NCBI GenBank assembly: GCA_035626475.1
Contig: DASPNP010000081.1
Location: 1 to 48,885, forward strand
DNA length: 48,885 nucleotides
Direction: 5' to 3'
DNA from: DASPKT01 sp035626475
GTDB lineage: Bacteria; Pseudomonadota; Alphaproteobacteria; Azospirillales; Azospirillaceae
Shown: one piece after another, positions 1 to 8,233 of the stretch
How positions within the stretch are numbered: the stretch's first letter is position 1
Layout: each line of letters opens with the position of its first letter
Notes under the pieces: model-generated
What the model was told of the DNA's origin: nothing
Database searches by the model: none
Seen by the model: the letters and a program-made list of their open reading frames with translations, nothing else
Made by a program: the position numbers and the translations under genes

Positions 1-14
1 CAATGAAGCGCGCC

Positions 15-165
15 CGTAGGTCGCATGGAGCGAAGCGCAATGCGACATTCTCCGGCGGGATGTCGCATTGCGCCTGCGGCTCCATGCGACCTACGAACCA
101 CACCGGCGCTGCATCCACCGCATCCCGCTGCAACCCCTGGGTCCCGGCTTCCGCCGGGATGACGG
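15..165. repeat. Palindromic intergenic repeat, A+B copy 1
   Basis: Positions 15-95 form a long imperfect palindrome (family A). The left arm 15-47 begins CGTAGGTCGCATGGAG, and the right arm 61-95 ends CTCCATGCGACCTACG; they are separated by about 13 bases. Module B follows at 127-165, starting GCTGCAACCCCTGGG and ending CCGGGATGACGG. Homology with the copy near 5.5 kb continues to about 193 (GTGAGAACCA). The element lies downstream of hemF and outside any gene. It resembles the REP/BIME-like elements common in alphaproteobacterial genomes. The left edge of the window may cut off an upstream inverted B module. Confidence 0.85.
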
Positions 166-228
166 TCGAGAGTGGCAACCGCCGGTGAGAACCACACAGG
201 CGGTTCTCAAGCGGGACCTAGCGCACCC

Positions 229-1128
229 TCACGGCCACTTCACCTCGGGCGGCATGCTCATCAGGATCGCCTCGATGTTGCCGCCGGTCTTGAGGCCGAA
301 CAGCGTGCCGCGGTCGTGCAGCAGGTTGAACTCGACGTAGCGGCCGCGGCGGAGCAGCTGGTGCTCACGCTGGGCGGCGGTCCAGGCGGCCTGCATGCGG
401 CGGCGGACGATGCGGGGATAGGCGTCCAGGAACGCCAGGCCCACCGCCCGGGTGAAGGCGAAGTCCGCCTCCCAGTCCCCGGTGTCCAGCGCGTCGTAGA
501 AGATGCCGCCGACGCCGCGCGGCTCGTTCCGGTGCGGCAGGAAGAAGTAGCGGTCGCACCATTCCTTGAAGCGCTGGTAATAGTCGGCGCCGTGCGCGTC
601 GCAGGCGGCCTTCAACGCGGCATGGAAATCGTCGCGGTCCTCGGCCGTCTCGGCGCCGTCCATGAACATGGGCGTCAGGTCGGCGCCGCCGCCGAACCAG
701 GCCTTCGAGGTGACGAGGTGGCGCGTGTTCATGTGCACCGCCGGCACCAGCGGCGAGCGCATGTGCGCCACCAGGCTGATGCCCGACGCCCAGAAGCGCC
801 CGTCGCCGGCCGCCCCCGGGATCTGCTGCCGGAACTCCTCGGAGAAGGTGCCGTGGACGGTGGAGATGTTGACGCCCACCTTCTCGAACACGCGGCCGCG
901 CATCACCGACATGACGCCGCCGCCGCCCGGCACGCCCGACGGGTCCGGCCGCTCCCACGCCTTGCGCTCGAACCGGCCGGGGGGCAGGTGCCCGTGCTCG
1001 GTGCCCGCCAGTTCGTCCTCGATCGCCTCGAAGGCGGCGCAGATCCGGTCGCGCAGCTCCGCGAACCAGACGGAGGCGCGGGCCTTGCGCTGCTCCAGCA
1101 TCTCGGGCGCGGGGAGGGGAGTGCTCAT
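229..1128 (-). CDS. hemF: Oxygen-dependent coproporphyrinogen III oxidase
   Basis: This 299-residue cytosolic enzyme catalyses the O2-dependent double decarboxylation of coproporphyrinogen III to protoporphyrinogen IX in heme synthesis. Family blocks are easy to see: HMNTRHLVTSKAWFGGGADL in the centre, then EWCDRYFFLPHRNE and GVGGIFYD, with the conserved ending PPEVKWP. The length matches the bacterial HemF family. The start overlaps the end of trmL by 4 bases (ATGA), so the two are almost certainly co-transcribed. Its position next to petABC, whose products need heme b and c, is a usual alphaproteobacterial arrangement. No anaerobic counterpart (hemN) is present in the window. Confidence 0.97.
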   Translation of the reverse strand: MSTPLPAPEMLEQRKARASVWFAELRDRICAAFEAIEDELAGTEHGHLPPGRFERKAWERPDPSGVPGGGGVMSVMRGRVFEKVGVNISTVHGTFSEEFRQQIPGAAGDGRFWASGISLVAHMRSPLVPAVHMNTRHLVTSKAWFGGGADLTPMFMDGAETAEDRDDFHAALKAACDAHGADYYQRFKEWCDRYFFLPHRNEPRGVGGIFYDALDTGDWEADFAFTRAVGLAFLDAYPRIVRRRMQAAWTAAQREHQLLRRGRYVEFNLLHDRGTLFGLKTGGNIEAILMSMPPEVKWP

Positions 1129-1610
1129 GGGGTGGATCGGTCCTGCGGGGTGGGATAGCCGTCCAGCTGCCGCAGCGCCTCGCCGAGGGCCATGGAACCG
1201 GCGATCGCTACGTTGAGGGAGCGGAAGCCGGGGCGCAAGGGAATGAGCACGCGGGCGTCGGCCGCTTCATGGACCTCCTCCGGCACCCCGGCCGATTCGC
1301 GGCCCAGCAGCAGCGTGTCGCCGGGCCGGAAGGCGAAGTCCAAGTGCGGCACGGCGCCGCGTGCCGTCAGCAGCACCAGCCTGCCGCCCGCCTGCCGCCG
1401 CGCCGCGTCGAACGACGTCCAGCCGGTGTGGCGGGTGAGGTCGAGGCCCTCCAGATAGTCCATGCCGGAGCGGCGCACGCGGCGGTCGTCCAGCACGAAG
1501 CCGCAGGGCTCGATGATGTCCAGGGCCACGCCCAGGCAGGCGCAGAGCCGCATCAGCGTGCCGGCGTTCTGCGGGATGTCGGGCTGGTAGAGGGCGAGCC
1601 GCACGGGCAT
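1125..1610 (-). CDS. trmL: tRNA (cytidine(34)-2'-O)-methyltransferase
   Basis: This is a small (161 aa) SPOUT-class methyltransferase that 2'-O-methylates the wobble base of leucine tRNAs using SAM. The N-terminus LALYQPDIPQNAGTLMRLC is typical of TrmL. The trefoil-knot SAM-binding motifs are LLLGRESAGVP and IPLRPGFRSLNVAIAGS. The length is normal (about 150-160 aa). It is the first gene of a two-gene minus-strand unit and overlaps hemF by 4 bases. It is divergent from petA, with a 332-base gap between the two starts. Confidence 0.95.
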   Translation of the reverse strand: MPVRLALYQPDIPQNAGTLMRLCACLGVALDIIEPCGFVLDDRRVRRSGMDYLEGLDLTRHTGWTSFDAARRQAGGRLVLLTARGAVPHLDFAFRPGDTLLLGRESAGVPEEVHEAADARVLIPLRPGFRSLNVAIAGSMALGEALRQLDGYPTPQDRSTP

Positions 1611-1942
1611 GGCGGTGGGTCACGGCTTGGTGGAAGGGGGCCGGCCCCTTGATGCGCGCCCGCGCCGACGGGGTCAACGGCCCCGGCAAAATCGGATGGG
1701 GGCCCCTACCCCGCGTTCTCTTGTCGCGCTTCCCAACCGCACCACGCGCATGTATATCCCTCTACCGCGACCGGGCTCGAATGCCCGACCGTCGCCGCTT
1801 GCGCGCATGCGGGCCGGGGGCACCTTCCGAGGCGGTCCCGGCCGGGGCGTGCGGGCAACCGGGACGAGACTTGAGAACCAGAAGAGGGCGGGCGCCGGGG
1901 CAGCTTCGGGCGACCCCGGCCATTAGGAGATAGAGAGGGGTT
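1611..1942. other. Divergent intergenic region trmL / petA
   Basis: This 332-base gap must hold the promoters for both trmL-hemF and petABC. I see no convincing -35/-10 pair; the only AT-rich hexamer is TATATC near 1753-1758 on the plus strand, without a well-spaced -35. A purine-rich ribosome binding region (AGGAGATAGAGAGGGG, 1925-1940) sits directly before the petA start. No coding potential is evident. Confidence 0.5.
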
Positions 1943-2515
1943 ATGGCGGAATCCACCCATATGCCCGGTCATGGGCACGGGAGCGGCACGCACGCGGGCG
2001 ATGAGCACAATCGCCGCGATTTCCTGTACCTGGCCGCCGGTGCCACCGGTGCGGTGGGCGCCGCCTGCGCCGCCTGGCCGTTCATCAGCAGCATGAACCC
2101 GGCCGCCGACACGCTGGCGCTGGCCAGCATCGAGGTCGACCTGACCCCGATCCAGGTCGGCCAGGCCATCACGGTCACCTGGCGCGGCAAGCCGGTCTTC
2201 ATCCGCCGCCGCAGCGAGGAAGAGATCACGGCCGCCAAGAACGTCAACATGGCCGAGCTGGTCGACCCGCAGGCCGACGAGGCCCGCGCGACCAAGCCGG
2301 AATGGCTGGTGCTGGTCGGCGTCTGCACGCATCTCGGCTGCGTGCCGCTGGGCCAGAAGTCGACGGACAACCGCGGCGAGTTCGGCGGCTGGTTCTGCCC
2401 CTGCCACGGCTCGCACTACGACACGTCGGGCCGCATCCGCAAGGGTCCCGCCCCGACGAACCTGGCGGTCCCGGAATACGCGTTCCTGACCGACACCTCG
2501 ATTCGCATCGGCTGA
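1943..2515 (+). CDS. petA: Ubiquinol-cytochrome c reductase, Rieske iron-sulfur subunit
   Basis: This is the Rieske subunit of the cytochrome bc1 complex (190 aa). It passes one electron from ubiquinol at the Qo site to cytochrome c1 on the periplasmic side. An N-terminal Tat-type anchor (RRDFLYLAAGATG, about residues 24-50) is retained as the membrane helix. The [2Fe-2S] boxes are CTHLGC (C128, H130, C133) and CPCHGSHYD (C152, C154, H155); C128/H130/C152/H155 are the expected ligands and C133-C154 the disulfide. The first residues are rich in His and Gly (HMPGHGHGSGTH), a little unusual before a Tat motif. It is the first gene of petABC. Confidence 0.98.
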   Translation: MAESTHMPGHGHGSGTHAGDEHNRRDFLYLAAGATGAVGAACAAWPFISSMNPAADTLALASIEVDLTPIQVGQAITVTWRGKPVFIRRRSEEEITAAKNVNMAELVDPQADEARATKPEWLVLVGVCTHLGCVPLGQKSTDNRGEFGGWFCPCHGSHYDTSGRIRKGPAPTNLAVPEYAFLTDTSIRIG

Positions 2516-2534
2516 GCCGAGGGGAGAGCAAGAG

Positions 2535-3839
2535 ATGGCCCACGGCCCGACGAGCACTTTCAAGAATCCGGTGGTGAACTGGGTCGACCAGCGCCTGCCG
2601 GTGTTCACGATGATCCAGAAGGAGTACGGGACCTTCCCGACTCCGCGGAACTTCAACTACTTCTGGAATTTCGGCGCGATCGCCATGGTCGTGCTGGTGG
2701 TGATGATCCTGACCGGGATCTTCCTCGCCATGCACTACACCGCGCACACCTCGATGGCCTTCGCCTCCGTCGAGCGCATCATGCGCGACGTGAATTTCGG
2801 CTGGCTGATCCGCTACATCCACATGAACGGCGCGTCGATGTTCTTCATCGCCGTGTACATCCACATCTTCCGGGGCCTGTACTACGGCTCCTACAAGAAG
2901 CCGCGCGAGCTGCTGTGGATCCTGGGCGTGGTGATCTTCCTGCTGATGATGGCGACCGCCTTCATGGGCTACGTGCTGCCGTGGGGCCAGATGAGCTTCT
3001 GGGGCGCCACCGTCATCACCAACCTGTTCTCGGCCATCCCGGTGGTGGGCGGCGACATCGTCACCCTGCTGTGGGGCGGCTTCTCGGTCGACAACCCGAC
3101 CCTGAACCGCTTCTTCGCCCTGCACTACCTGCTGCCGTTCGTGATCTTCGCGGTCGTCTTCCTGCACGTCGCCGCGCTGCACGTCACCGGCTCGAACAAC
3201 CCGCTGGGCATCGAGCCCAAGGGCCCGCAGGACACCGTGCCGTTCCACCCGTACTACACGGTGAAGGACAGCTTCGGCATCACCCTGTTCCTGATCTTCT
3301 GGGCGGCGTTCGTCTTCTTCGCCCCGAACTTCCTGGGCCACCCGGACAACTACATCCCGGCGAACCCGCTGGTGACCCCGGCGCACATCGTCCCGGAATG
3401 GTACTTCCTGCCGTTCTACGCGATCCTGCGCGCCGTCACCTTCAACATCGGCATCCCCTTCACCGACATCGTCCTCATCGAGGCGAAGCTGGGCGGCGTG
3501 CTGCTGATGTTCGGCGCCATCGCCATCCTGTTCGTCCTGCCCTGGCTGGACACCTCGCCGGTGCGCAGCGCGCGCTTCCGTCCGATCTACCGCATCTGGA
3601 TCTGGGTCTTCGTCGCGGCCTTCGCGATGCTGATGTATGCCGGCGGCAAGCCGGCCGAGCAGCCCTACATCGCGATCGGCCAGCTCGGCACCGTGCTGTA
3701 CTTCGCGTTCTTCCTGGCCCTGCCGTTCATCGGCTGGATCGAGAAGCCGCGGCCGCTGCCGGCCAGCATTTCCAAGCCGGTTCTGGGCGGCGGTCCCCTC
3801 GCCTCCGGCGTGACCGCCAAGCCGATGGAGAAAGCCTGA
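2535..3839 (+). CDS. petB: Cytochrome b of the bc1 complex
   Basis: This 434-residue integral membrane protein carries two b hemes and the Qo and Qi quinone sites. Visible features are the early helix ending in LAMHYTAHTSMAF, the helices with paired heme-ligand His (RYIHMNGASMFFIAVYIH and HYLLPFVIFAVVFLHVAALH), and the Qo-site PEWY motif (PEWYFLPFYAILRA). It is a full-length, fused cytochrome b, not the split b6/subunit IV form. A strong ribosome binding site (GAGGGGAGA) lies about 8 bases upstream. Its stop codon overlaps the petC start (TGATG). Confidence 0.98.
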   Translation: MAHGPTSTFKNPVVNWVDQRLPVFTMIQKEYGTFPTPRNFNYFWNFGAIAMVVLVVMILTGIFLAMHYTAHTSMAFASVERIMRDVNFGWLIRYIHMNGASMFFIAVYIHIFRGLYYGSYKKPRELLWILGVVIFLLMMATAFMGYVLPWGQMSFWGATVITNLFSAIPVVGGDIVTLLWGGFSVDNPTLNRFFALHYLLPFVIFAVVFLHVAALHVTGSNNPLGIEPKGPQDTVPFHPYYTVKDSFGITLFLIFWAAFVFFAPNFLGHPDNYIPANPLVTPAHIVPEWYFLPFYAILRAVTFNIGIPFTDIVLIEAKLGGVLLMFGAIAILFVLPWLDTSPVRSARFRPIYRIWIWVFVAAFAMLMYAGGKPAEQPYIAIGQLGTVLYFAFFLALPFIGWIEKPRPLPASISKPVLGGGPLASGVTAKPMEKA

Positions 3840-4639
3840 TGCGTCGTCTTCGCACCCTGTTCCTGGCCGGCCTGGTCGCCCTCTCGGGGGCCGGCTCGGC
3901 CCTGGCCGCCGGTACCGAGGTGGTGCCGCCGCATGAGTCCTGGCAGCACGGCGCGGTGAACCGGCCCTTCTGGCAGACCGGCGCCGCCGGCTTCTTCGGC
4001 ACCTTCAACCGTGCCGAGGCGCAGCGCGGCTTCCAGGTCTACAAGGAAGTCTGCGCCACCTGCCACTCGCTGAACCTGGTCTCGTACCGCAACCTGGAGG
4101 CCCTGGGCTTCTCGGAGGCGGAGGTCAAGGCGATCGCGGCGCAGTACGAGGTCACCGACGGCCCGAACGACGAGGGTGAGATGTTCACCCGCAAGGCCAT
4201 CCCGGCGGACCGCTTCAAGGCCCCCTTCCCGAACGAGAAGGCGGCCGCGGCGGCCAATGGCGGCAAGGCGCCGCCGGACCTGTCGCTGATGGCCAAGGCC
4301 CGCGCCCATGGCGAGGACTACATCTTCCACCTGCTGACCGGCTATCGGGAGCCGCCGCAGGGCTTCCAGGTTCCGGACGGCACGTACTACAACGAGTACT
4401 TCCCCGGCCACCTGATCGCCATGCCGTCGATCCTGAACGACGGTGGCGTCACCTACGCCGACGGCACGAACGCCACCGCGGTCCAGCAGGCCCGCGACGT
4501 GTCCGTGTTCCTGACCTGGGCCGCCGAGCCCAATCTGGAGGCGCGCAAGCGCATCGGCGTGATGGTGCTGCTGTTCCTGACCGTGCTGGCCGCCGTGCTC
4601 TACGCCGCCAAGCGCGCCGTCTGGGCCGACCAGCACTGA
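3839..4639 (+). CDS. petC: Cytochrome c1 of the bc1 complex
   Basis: This is the cytochrome c1 subunit (266 aa), which accepts electrons from the Rieske protein and passes them to soluble or membrane cytochrome c. A Sec signal peptide spans residues 1-23 (MRRLRTLFLAGLVALSG..ALA). The heme c motif is CATCH (C72, C75, H76). The likely distal Met ligand is in GHLIAMPSIL. One C-terminal helix anchors the protein (IGVMVLLFLTVLAAVLYAAK). The start was chosen because its ATG overlaps the petB stop in TGATG and gives a clean signal peptide. The long upstream extension of this frame is inside petB and is not real. A terminator follows. Confidence 0.97.
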   Translation: MRRLRTLFLAGLVALSGAGSALAAGTEVVPPHESWQHGAVNRPFWQTGAAGFFGTFNRAEAQRGFQVYKEVCATCHSLNLVSYRNLEALGFSEAEVKAIAAQYEVTDGPNDEGEMFTRKAIPADRFKAPFPNEKAAAAANGGKAPPDLSLMAKARAHGEDYIFHLLTGYREPPQGFQVPDGTYYNEYFPGHLIAMPSILNDGGVTYADGTNATAVQQARDVSVFLTWAAEPNLEARKRIGVMVLLFLTVLAAVLYAAKRAVWADQH

Positions 4640-4667
4640 GCCTCGGGGCTCGGATGAGTGAGTAGCG

Positions 4668-4700
4668 AAGGGCGCCCCTCCGGGGGCGCCCTTTTCTTTT
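4668..4700 (+). terminator. Rho-independent terminator after petABC
   Basis: A perfect 9-bp stem (GGGCGCCCC 4670-4678 / GGGGCGCCC 4683-4691) with tetraloop TCCG is followed by TTTTCTTTT. It is placed 30 bases after the petC stop. Confidence 0.93.
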
Positions 4701-4749
4701 GGCCCCGGGGTGTGCTCCCCTGGCGCGTCACGTACGCCGGGAGCCCGCC

Positions 4750-5304
4750 ATGAGCCAAGCCGACATCGCCGCGATCCTGCGCTTCTGGTTCGAAGAGGCG
4801 GGCAAGGAGAAATGGTTCCGGGGCGGGGCGGCGTTCGACCGGGACGTGGCCGCGCGGCTGGGGGACCTGCATGCCCGGGCGGCGGCGGACGAACTCGACG
4901 GCTGGGCGGAGAGCGCCGACGGCGCGCTGGCGCTGCTGATCCTGCTGGACCAGGTGCCGCGCAACATCCACCGGGGCACGCCGGCGGCCTTCGCCACCGA
5001 CGCGAAGGCGCTCGCCATCGCCCGGCGCGCCCTGGAGCAGGGCTTCGACCTGGCGATGCCGGACGACGACCGCCGCGCTTTCCTCTACCTGCCCTTCGAG
5101 CATTCCGAGGACATCGCGGACCAGCGCCTGGCCGTGTGCCTGTTCGAGGAGCGCACCTCGCACGCCACCTACCAGGACTATGCCCGCCGCCATCTGGCGG
5201 TGGTCGAGCGCTTCGGCCGCTTCCCCCACCGCAACGCGATCCTCGGCCGCGAGAGCACGCGGGAGGAGCGGGAGTTCCTGGCGCAGCCCGGGTCGGGGTT
5301 CTGA
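4750..5304 (+). CDS. DUF924 family protein
   Basis: This 184-residue protein of the DUF924 family (predicted all-helical, TPR-like fold, function unknown) carries the family blocks ILRFWFEE near the start, LILLDQVPRNIHRGTPAAF in the middle, and YLPFEHSEDIADQ followed by GRFPHRNAILGR. The length is typical. The start at 4750 (MSQADIAAIL) is preferred over an earlier in-frame ATG because family members begin just before the FWF motif. It is a single gene following the pet operon terminator and is followed by repeat DNA. No enzymatic role can be assigned from sequence. Confidence 0.92.
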   Translation: MSQADIAAILRFWFEEAGKEKWFRGGAAFDRDVAARLGDLHARAAADELDGWAESADGALALLILLDQVPRNIHRGTPAAFATDAKALAIARRALEQGFDLAMPDDDRRAFLYLPFEHSEDIADQRLAVCLFEERTSHATYQDYARRHLAVVERFGRFPHRNAILGRESTREEREFLAQPGSGF

Positions 5305-5351
5305 GGCGGGAGCCGTTGGATGATGGCTGCGGGCGCATGAACCCCACTACC

Positions 5352-5585
5352 CGTCACCCCGGCGAAAGCCGGGGCCCAGGGGTTGCAGCGGGATGCGTTT
5401 GATGCAGCGCCCGTAGGTCGCATGGAGGCGGAGCCGTAATGCGACATCCCGGCCGGATCATGTCGCATTGCGCTCCGCTCCATGCGATCTACAAGCGGGC
5501 TTCATCGATCCTTGATGGCTGCAACCCCTGGGTCCTGGCCTGCGCCGGGATGACGGTCGCGATTGGAACCAGCAGTGAGAACCAG
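5352..5585. repeat. Palindromic intergenic repeat, B'-A-B copy 2
   Basis: This is the most complete copy in the window. An inverted B module at 5352-5388 (CGTCACCCCGGCGAAAGCC...GGTTGCAG) is followed by palindrome A at 5411-5492 (CCGTAGGTCGCATGGAG... ending CTCCATGCGATCTAC). A direct B module follows at 5519-5556, with the same 3' extension seen in copy 1 (GTGAGAACCA, up to 5585). The whole unit is therefore a nested inverted repeat of about 230 bases. It lies between the convergent DUF924 and GNAT genes, as expected for a REP-like element. Confidence 0.88.
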
Positions 5586-5593
5586 CCCAGCGT

Positions 5594-6076
5594 TCAGGAC
5601 CCCGCCAGCCGCTGGAACGCCTCGCCCGAGAGGCCCATCAGGTGGACGGCCTCGGCGTCGGCGCCGAGGGAGCGGTAGAAGAGCTGGGCGGGAACGTTCC
5701 GGCTGCGGACGTGCCAGGACAGCCACTCGCCGCCGGCGCGCCTTGCCTCGCGCGCGGCCTCGGCCAGCAGGGCGCGGGCGACGCCGCGCCGGCGGGCCAG
5801 CGGCTCGACATAGAGGTCCTCGACGACAAGCCCCGCGCTGGCCGTTCCGGTATCGTAACCATGGGTGAGAAGCGCCACCCCGGCGGGGCGGCCATCCAGG
5901 TCGGCCAGCAGCGCCCGCAGCAGGGGGCGTTCAGCGAAGGCCGCGCGGCGGAAGCGGGCCGGGGTGAGGGAGGGCGGCGGCGCGCCCTCTTCCGAAGCCA
6001 GGGCCGCGATCATGGCTGCCACCGCCTCCTCGTCGCCCGGACGGGCGGGGCGCACGCGGATGGTCGGCGGCGCCAT
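5594..6076 (-). CDS. GNAT family N-acetyltransferase
   Basis: This 160-residue GNAT-fold protein transfers an acetyl group from acetyl-CoA to an unknown amine. The acetyl-CoA binding region is VEDLYVEPLARRRGVARALL (motif A, R-R-G-V-A), and the C-terminal part SRNVPAQLFYRSLGAD is the usual GNAT motif B. The start lies 7 bases after the leuB stop, so it is probably translated from the leu transcript. The substrate cannot be deduced; members with this architecture acetylate small molecules or proteins. Confidence 0.9.
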   Translation of the reverse strand: MAPPTIRVRPARPGDEEAVAAMIAALASEEGAPPPSLTPARFRRAAFAERPLLRALLADLDGRPAGVALLTHGYDTGTASAGLVVEDLYVEPLARRRGVARALLAEAAREARRAGGEWLSWHVRSRNVPAQLFYRSLGADAEAVHLMGLSGEAFQRLAGS

Positions 6077-6083
6077 GCCCGGA

Positions 6084-7196
6084 TCAGGCGACCAGCTTGT
6101 CCAGCTCGCGCAGGATGCTGTCGCCCATGACCGAGGTGGAGCAGCGCGCCATGCCCGGGGACATGATGTCGCCCGTGCGCATGCCGCCCTTCAGCACGTT
6201 CTGCACCGCCCGGGTGATGAGGTCGGCCTCGTCGCCCAGGTCGAAGGAGTATTTCAGCGCCATGCCGAAGCTCAGCAGGCAGGCGATGGGGTTGGCGACG
6301 TCCTTGCCGGCGATGTCCGGCGCCGAGCCGTGGACCGGCTCGTACAGCGCCTTGCGCTTGCCGTTGGCGTCGGCCGCGCCCAGCGAGGCCGAGGGCAGCA
6401 TGCCGATGGAGCCGGTCAGCATCGCCGCCTGGTCCGACAATATGTCGCCGAACAGATTGTCGGTGACGATGACGTCGAACTGCTTGGGATTGCGCACCAG
6501 CTGCATGGCGCAGGCGTCGGCCAGCATGTGGCTGAGCTCCACGTCGCCATACTCGGCCTTGTGCAGCGCCGTCACGTCCTGCCGCCACAGCAGGCCGGAC
6601 TCCATGACGTTGCCCTTCTCGGCCGAGCAGACCTTGTTGGAGCGCTTGCGCGCCAGCTCGAAGGCGACGCGGGCGACGCGGTGGATCTCCGGCGTCGTGT
6701 AGACCTGGGTGTTCACGCCGCGGCGCACCCCGTTGCCCAGATCCTCGATGCCGCGCGGCTCGCCGAAATAGACGCCGCCGGTCAGCTCGCGCACGATCAT
6801 CAGGTCGAGCCCGCGGACGACCTCGGGCTTGAGCGTGGAGGCGTCGACCAGCGCGTCGAACACCACCGCCGGCCGCAGGTTGGCGAAGAGGTCCATCTCC
6901 TTGCGCAGCCGCAGCAGCCCCGCCTCGGGGCGGTTGGCGAAGCCGACATCGTCCCATTTCGGCCCGCCGACGGCGCCGAACAGCACCGCGTCGGCCTCCA
7001 TGGCGGCGGCCAGCGTGGCGTCGGTCAGCGGCGTGCCGTGCGCATCGTAGGAGACGCCGCCGACCAGGCCTTCCGTGACCTCGAAGCCGATGCCGCGGCG
7101 CCGGCCGAACCAGTCGATCACCCGGCGGACCTGCCGCATCACCTCGGGGCCGATGCCGTCACCCGGCAGGATCAACAGGTTTCTCTCGGAGGCCAT
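6084..7196 (-). CDS. leuB: 3-isopropylmalate dehydrogenase
   Basis: The enzyme (370 aa) carries out the NAD+-dependent oxidation and decarboxylation of 3-isopropylmalate to 2-oxoisocaproate in leucine synthesis. Characteristic segments are LILPGDGIGPEV at the N-terminus, LLRLRKEMDLFANLRP (substrate-binding Arg residues), VRELTGGVYFGEPR, the metal-binding region VIVTDNLFGDILSDQAA, and EPVHGSAPDIAGKDVANP (NAD+ binding). The length is normal. It sits 85 bases downstream of leuD on the same strand and is followed closely by the GNAT gene. An inverted repeat, GTTAATGCGTTAAC (7215-7228), lies just upstream. Confidence 0.98.
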   Translation of the reverse strand: MASERNLLILPGDGIGPEVMRQVRRVIDWFGRRRGIGFEVTEGLVGGVSYDAHGTPLTDATLAAAMEADAVLFGAVGGPKWDDVGFANRPEAGLLRLRKEMDLFANLRPAVVFDALVDASTLKPEVVRGLDLMIVRELTGGVYFGEPRGIEDLGNGVRRGVNTQVYTTPEIHRVARVAFELARKRSNKVCSAEKGNVMESGLLWRQDVTALHKAEYGDVELSHMLADACAMQLVRNPKQFDVIVTDNLFGDILSDQAAMLTGSIGMLPSASLGAADANGKRKALYEPVHGSAPDIAGKDVANPIACLLSFGMALKYSFDLGDEADLITRAVQNVLKGGMRTGDIMSPGMARCSTSVMGDSILRELDKLVA

Positions 7197-7281
7197 GGAC
7201 CGCTTCTTCCCAATGTTAATGCGTTAACACTATTTACAGCGCGGAGAGCGGGAAAGGGAAGCCCGCTCGAGATCGCCCGCC

Positions 7282-7893
7282 TCAGCGAACCGTCCAGGGC
7301 CGCTCGGTCCGCATCCGCGCCTCGTAGCTGTCGATGGCGGCGCCCTGCTGCAGCGTCAACCCGATGTCGTCCAGCCCGTTCAGCAGGCAGTGGCGGCGGA
7401 AGGGCTCGACGTCGAAGGCCACGCGCTCGCCGTCCGGCATGGCGATCTCCTGCCGCTCCAGGTCGACCGTGAAGGTCGCGTTGGCGCCGTTCTCCGCCGC
7501 CGCCATCAGTCGGTCGACGGTCGCCTGGGGCAGCGCGATCGGCAGCACGCCGTTCTTGAAGCAGTTGTTGAAGAAGATGTCGGCGAAGCTGGGCGCGATG
7601 ACGCAGCGGATGCCGTAGTCCAGTAGCGCCCAGGGCGCGTGCTCGCGGCTCGACCCGCAGCCGAAATTGTCGCCGGCGATCAGGATGCTGGCCTTGCGGT
7701 AGGCCGGGCGGTTCAGCACGAAATCCGCCTTCTCCGACCCGTCCTCGTTGAAGCGCATCGAGGAGAAGAGGCCGGCGCCGAGGCCCGTGCGCTGGATCGT
7801 CTTCAGGTAGCGCGCCGGGATGATCATGTCGGTGTCGACGTTCATGATCCGCAGGGGCGCCGCGACGCCGGTCAGGACGGTGAACTTGTCCAT
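7282..7893 (-). CDS. leuD: 3-isopropylmalate dehydratase small subunit
   Basis: This is the swivel-domain subunit (203 aa) of isopropylmalate isomerase, which converts 2-isopropylmalate to 3-isopropylmalate together with the [4Fe-4S] LeuC subunit. Recognisable motifs are VDTDMIIPARYLK, ILIAGDNFGCGSSREHAPWAL and FADIFFNNCFKNGVLPI. The start at 7893 (MDKFTVLTG) is preferred over an ATG nine codons upstream because LeuD proteins begin at this point and GGAG lies about 11 bases before it. leuC is not in the window, so the large subunit is encoded elsewhere, which is common in this group. Confidence 0.97.
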   Translation of the reverse strand: MDKFTVLTGVAAPLRIMNVDTDMIIPARYLKTIQRTGLGAGLFSSMRFNEDGSEKADFVLNRPAYRKASILIAGDNFGCGSSREHAPWALLDYGIRCVIAPSFADIFFNNCFKNGVLPIALPQATVDRLMAAAENGANATFTVDLERQEIAMPDGERVAFDVEPFRRHCLLNGLDDIGLTLQQGAAIDSYEARMRTERPWTVR

Positions 7894-8233
7894 GGAACGC
7901 AGTCTCCGGAAGGCAGGCACGGGCCTGGAGGAATATCGGGGTCCCTATGTGCCACAGCGCCGCGCGGCTCGGGAAGCGCGCAAGTGCCTTTCCCGGCGCA
8001 TAGGTCCCGCGCACGATCCTGACGGCTAGACCGGATTCCTTGGCATTTTCGGCAAGATCAGCCGCTTGGACTCAGCCGGACGCGTGATTGCGCCTTTGCA
8101 GGCAAGGCGGTAAAACGAGGTTAATGAATGCCGGACGGCGCAATGATGGGCGCGACGGTCCGGCCGCAGCAGGGAGCGGGCGTGTCGATGGGGAACATGG
8201 ACAGGGTCGTGCCGGTGGCGGGAGCGGCGTCGC
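7894..8233. other. Divergent intergenic region leuD / tctB
   Basis: This 340-base stretch between the divergent leuD and tctB genes has no convincing protein-coding frame. It should contain both promoters. A weak plus-strand candidate is TTGCAG near 8097 with AT-richer sequence (GGTAAAACGAGGTTAATG) downstream, but the spacing is poor. I see no terminator, riboswitch or strong operator palindrome in it. Confidence 0.4.

Noticed and set aside
15..95. Palindrome A as a CRISPR repeat or integron attC site
   Set aside because: Copies are single, far apart and not separated by regular spacers, and no cas or integrase gene is nearby; the arms are also far longer than a typical CRISPR repeat.
172..1158. 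Plus-strand open frame opposite hemF
   Set aside because: Its translation has no family match and starts inside repeat DNA; hemF is complete on the other strand.
7215..7228. GTTAATGCGTTAAC as a CtrA binding site
   Set aside because: The CtrA consensus needs TTAA-N7-TTAA; here the two halves are only 4 bases apart.
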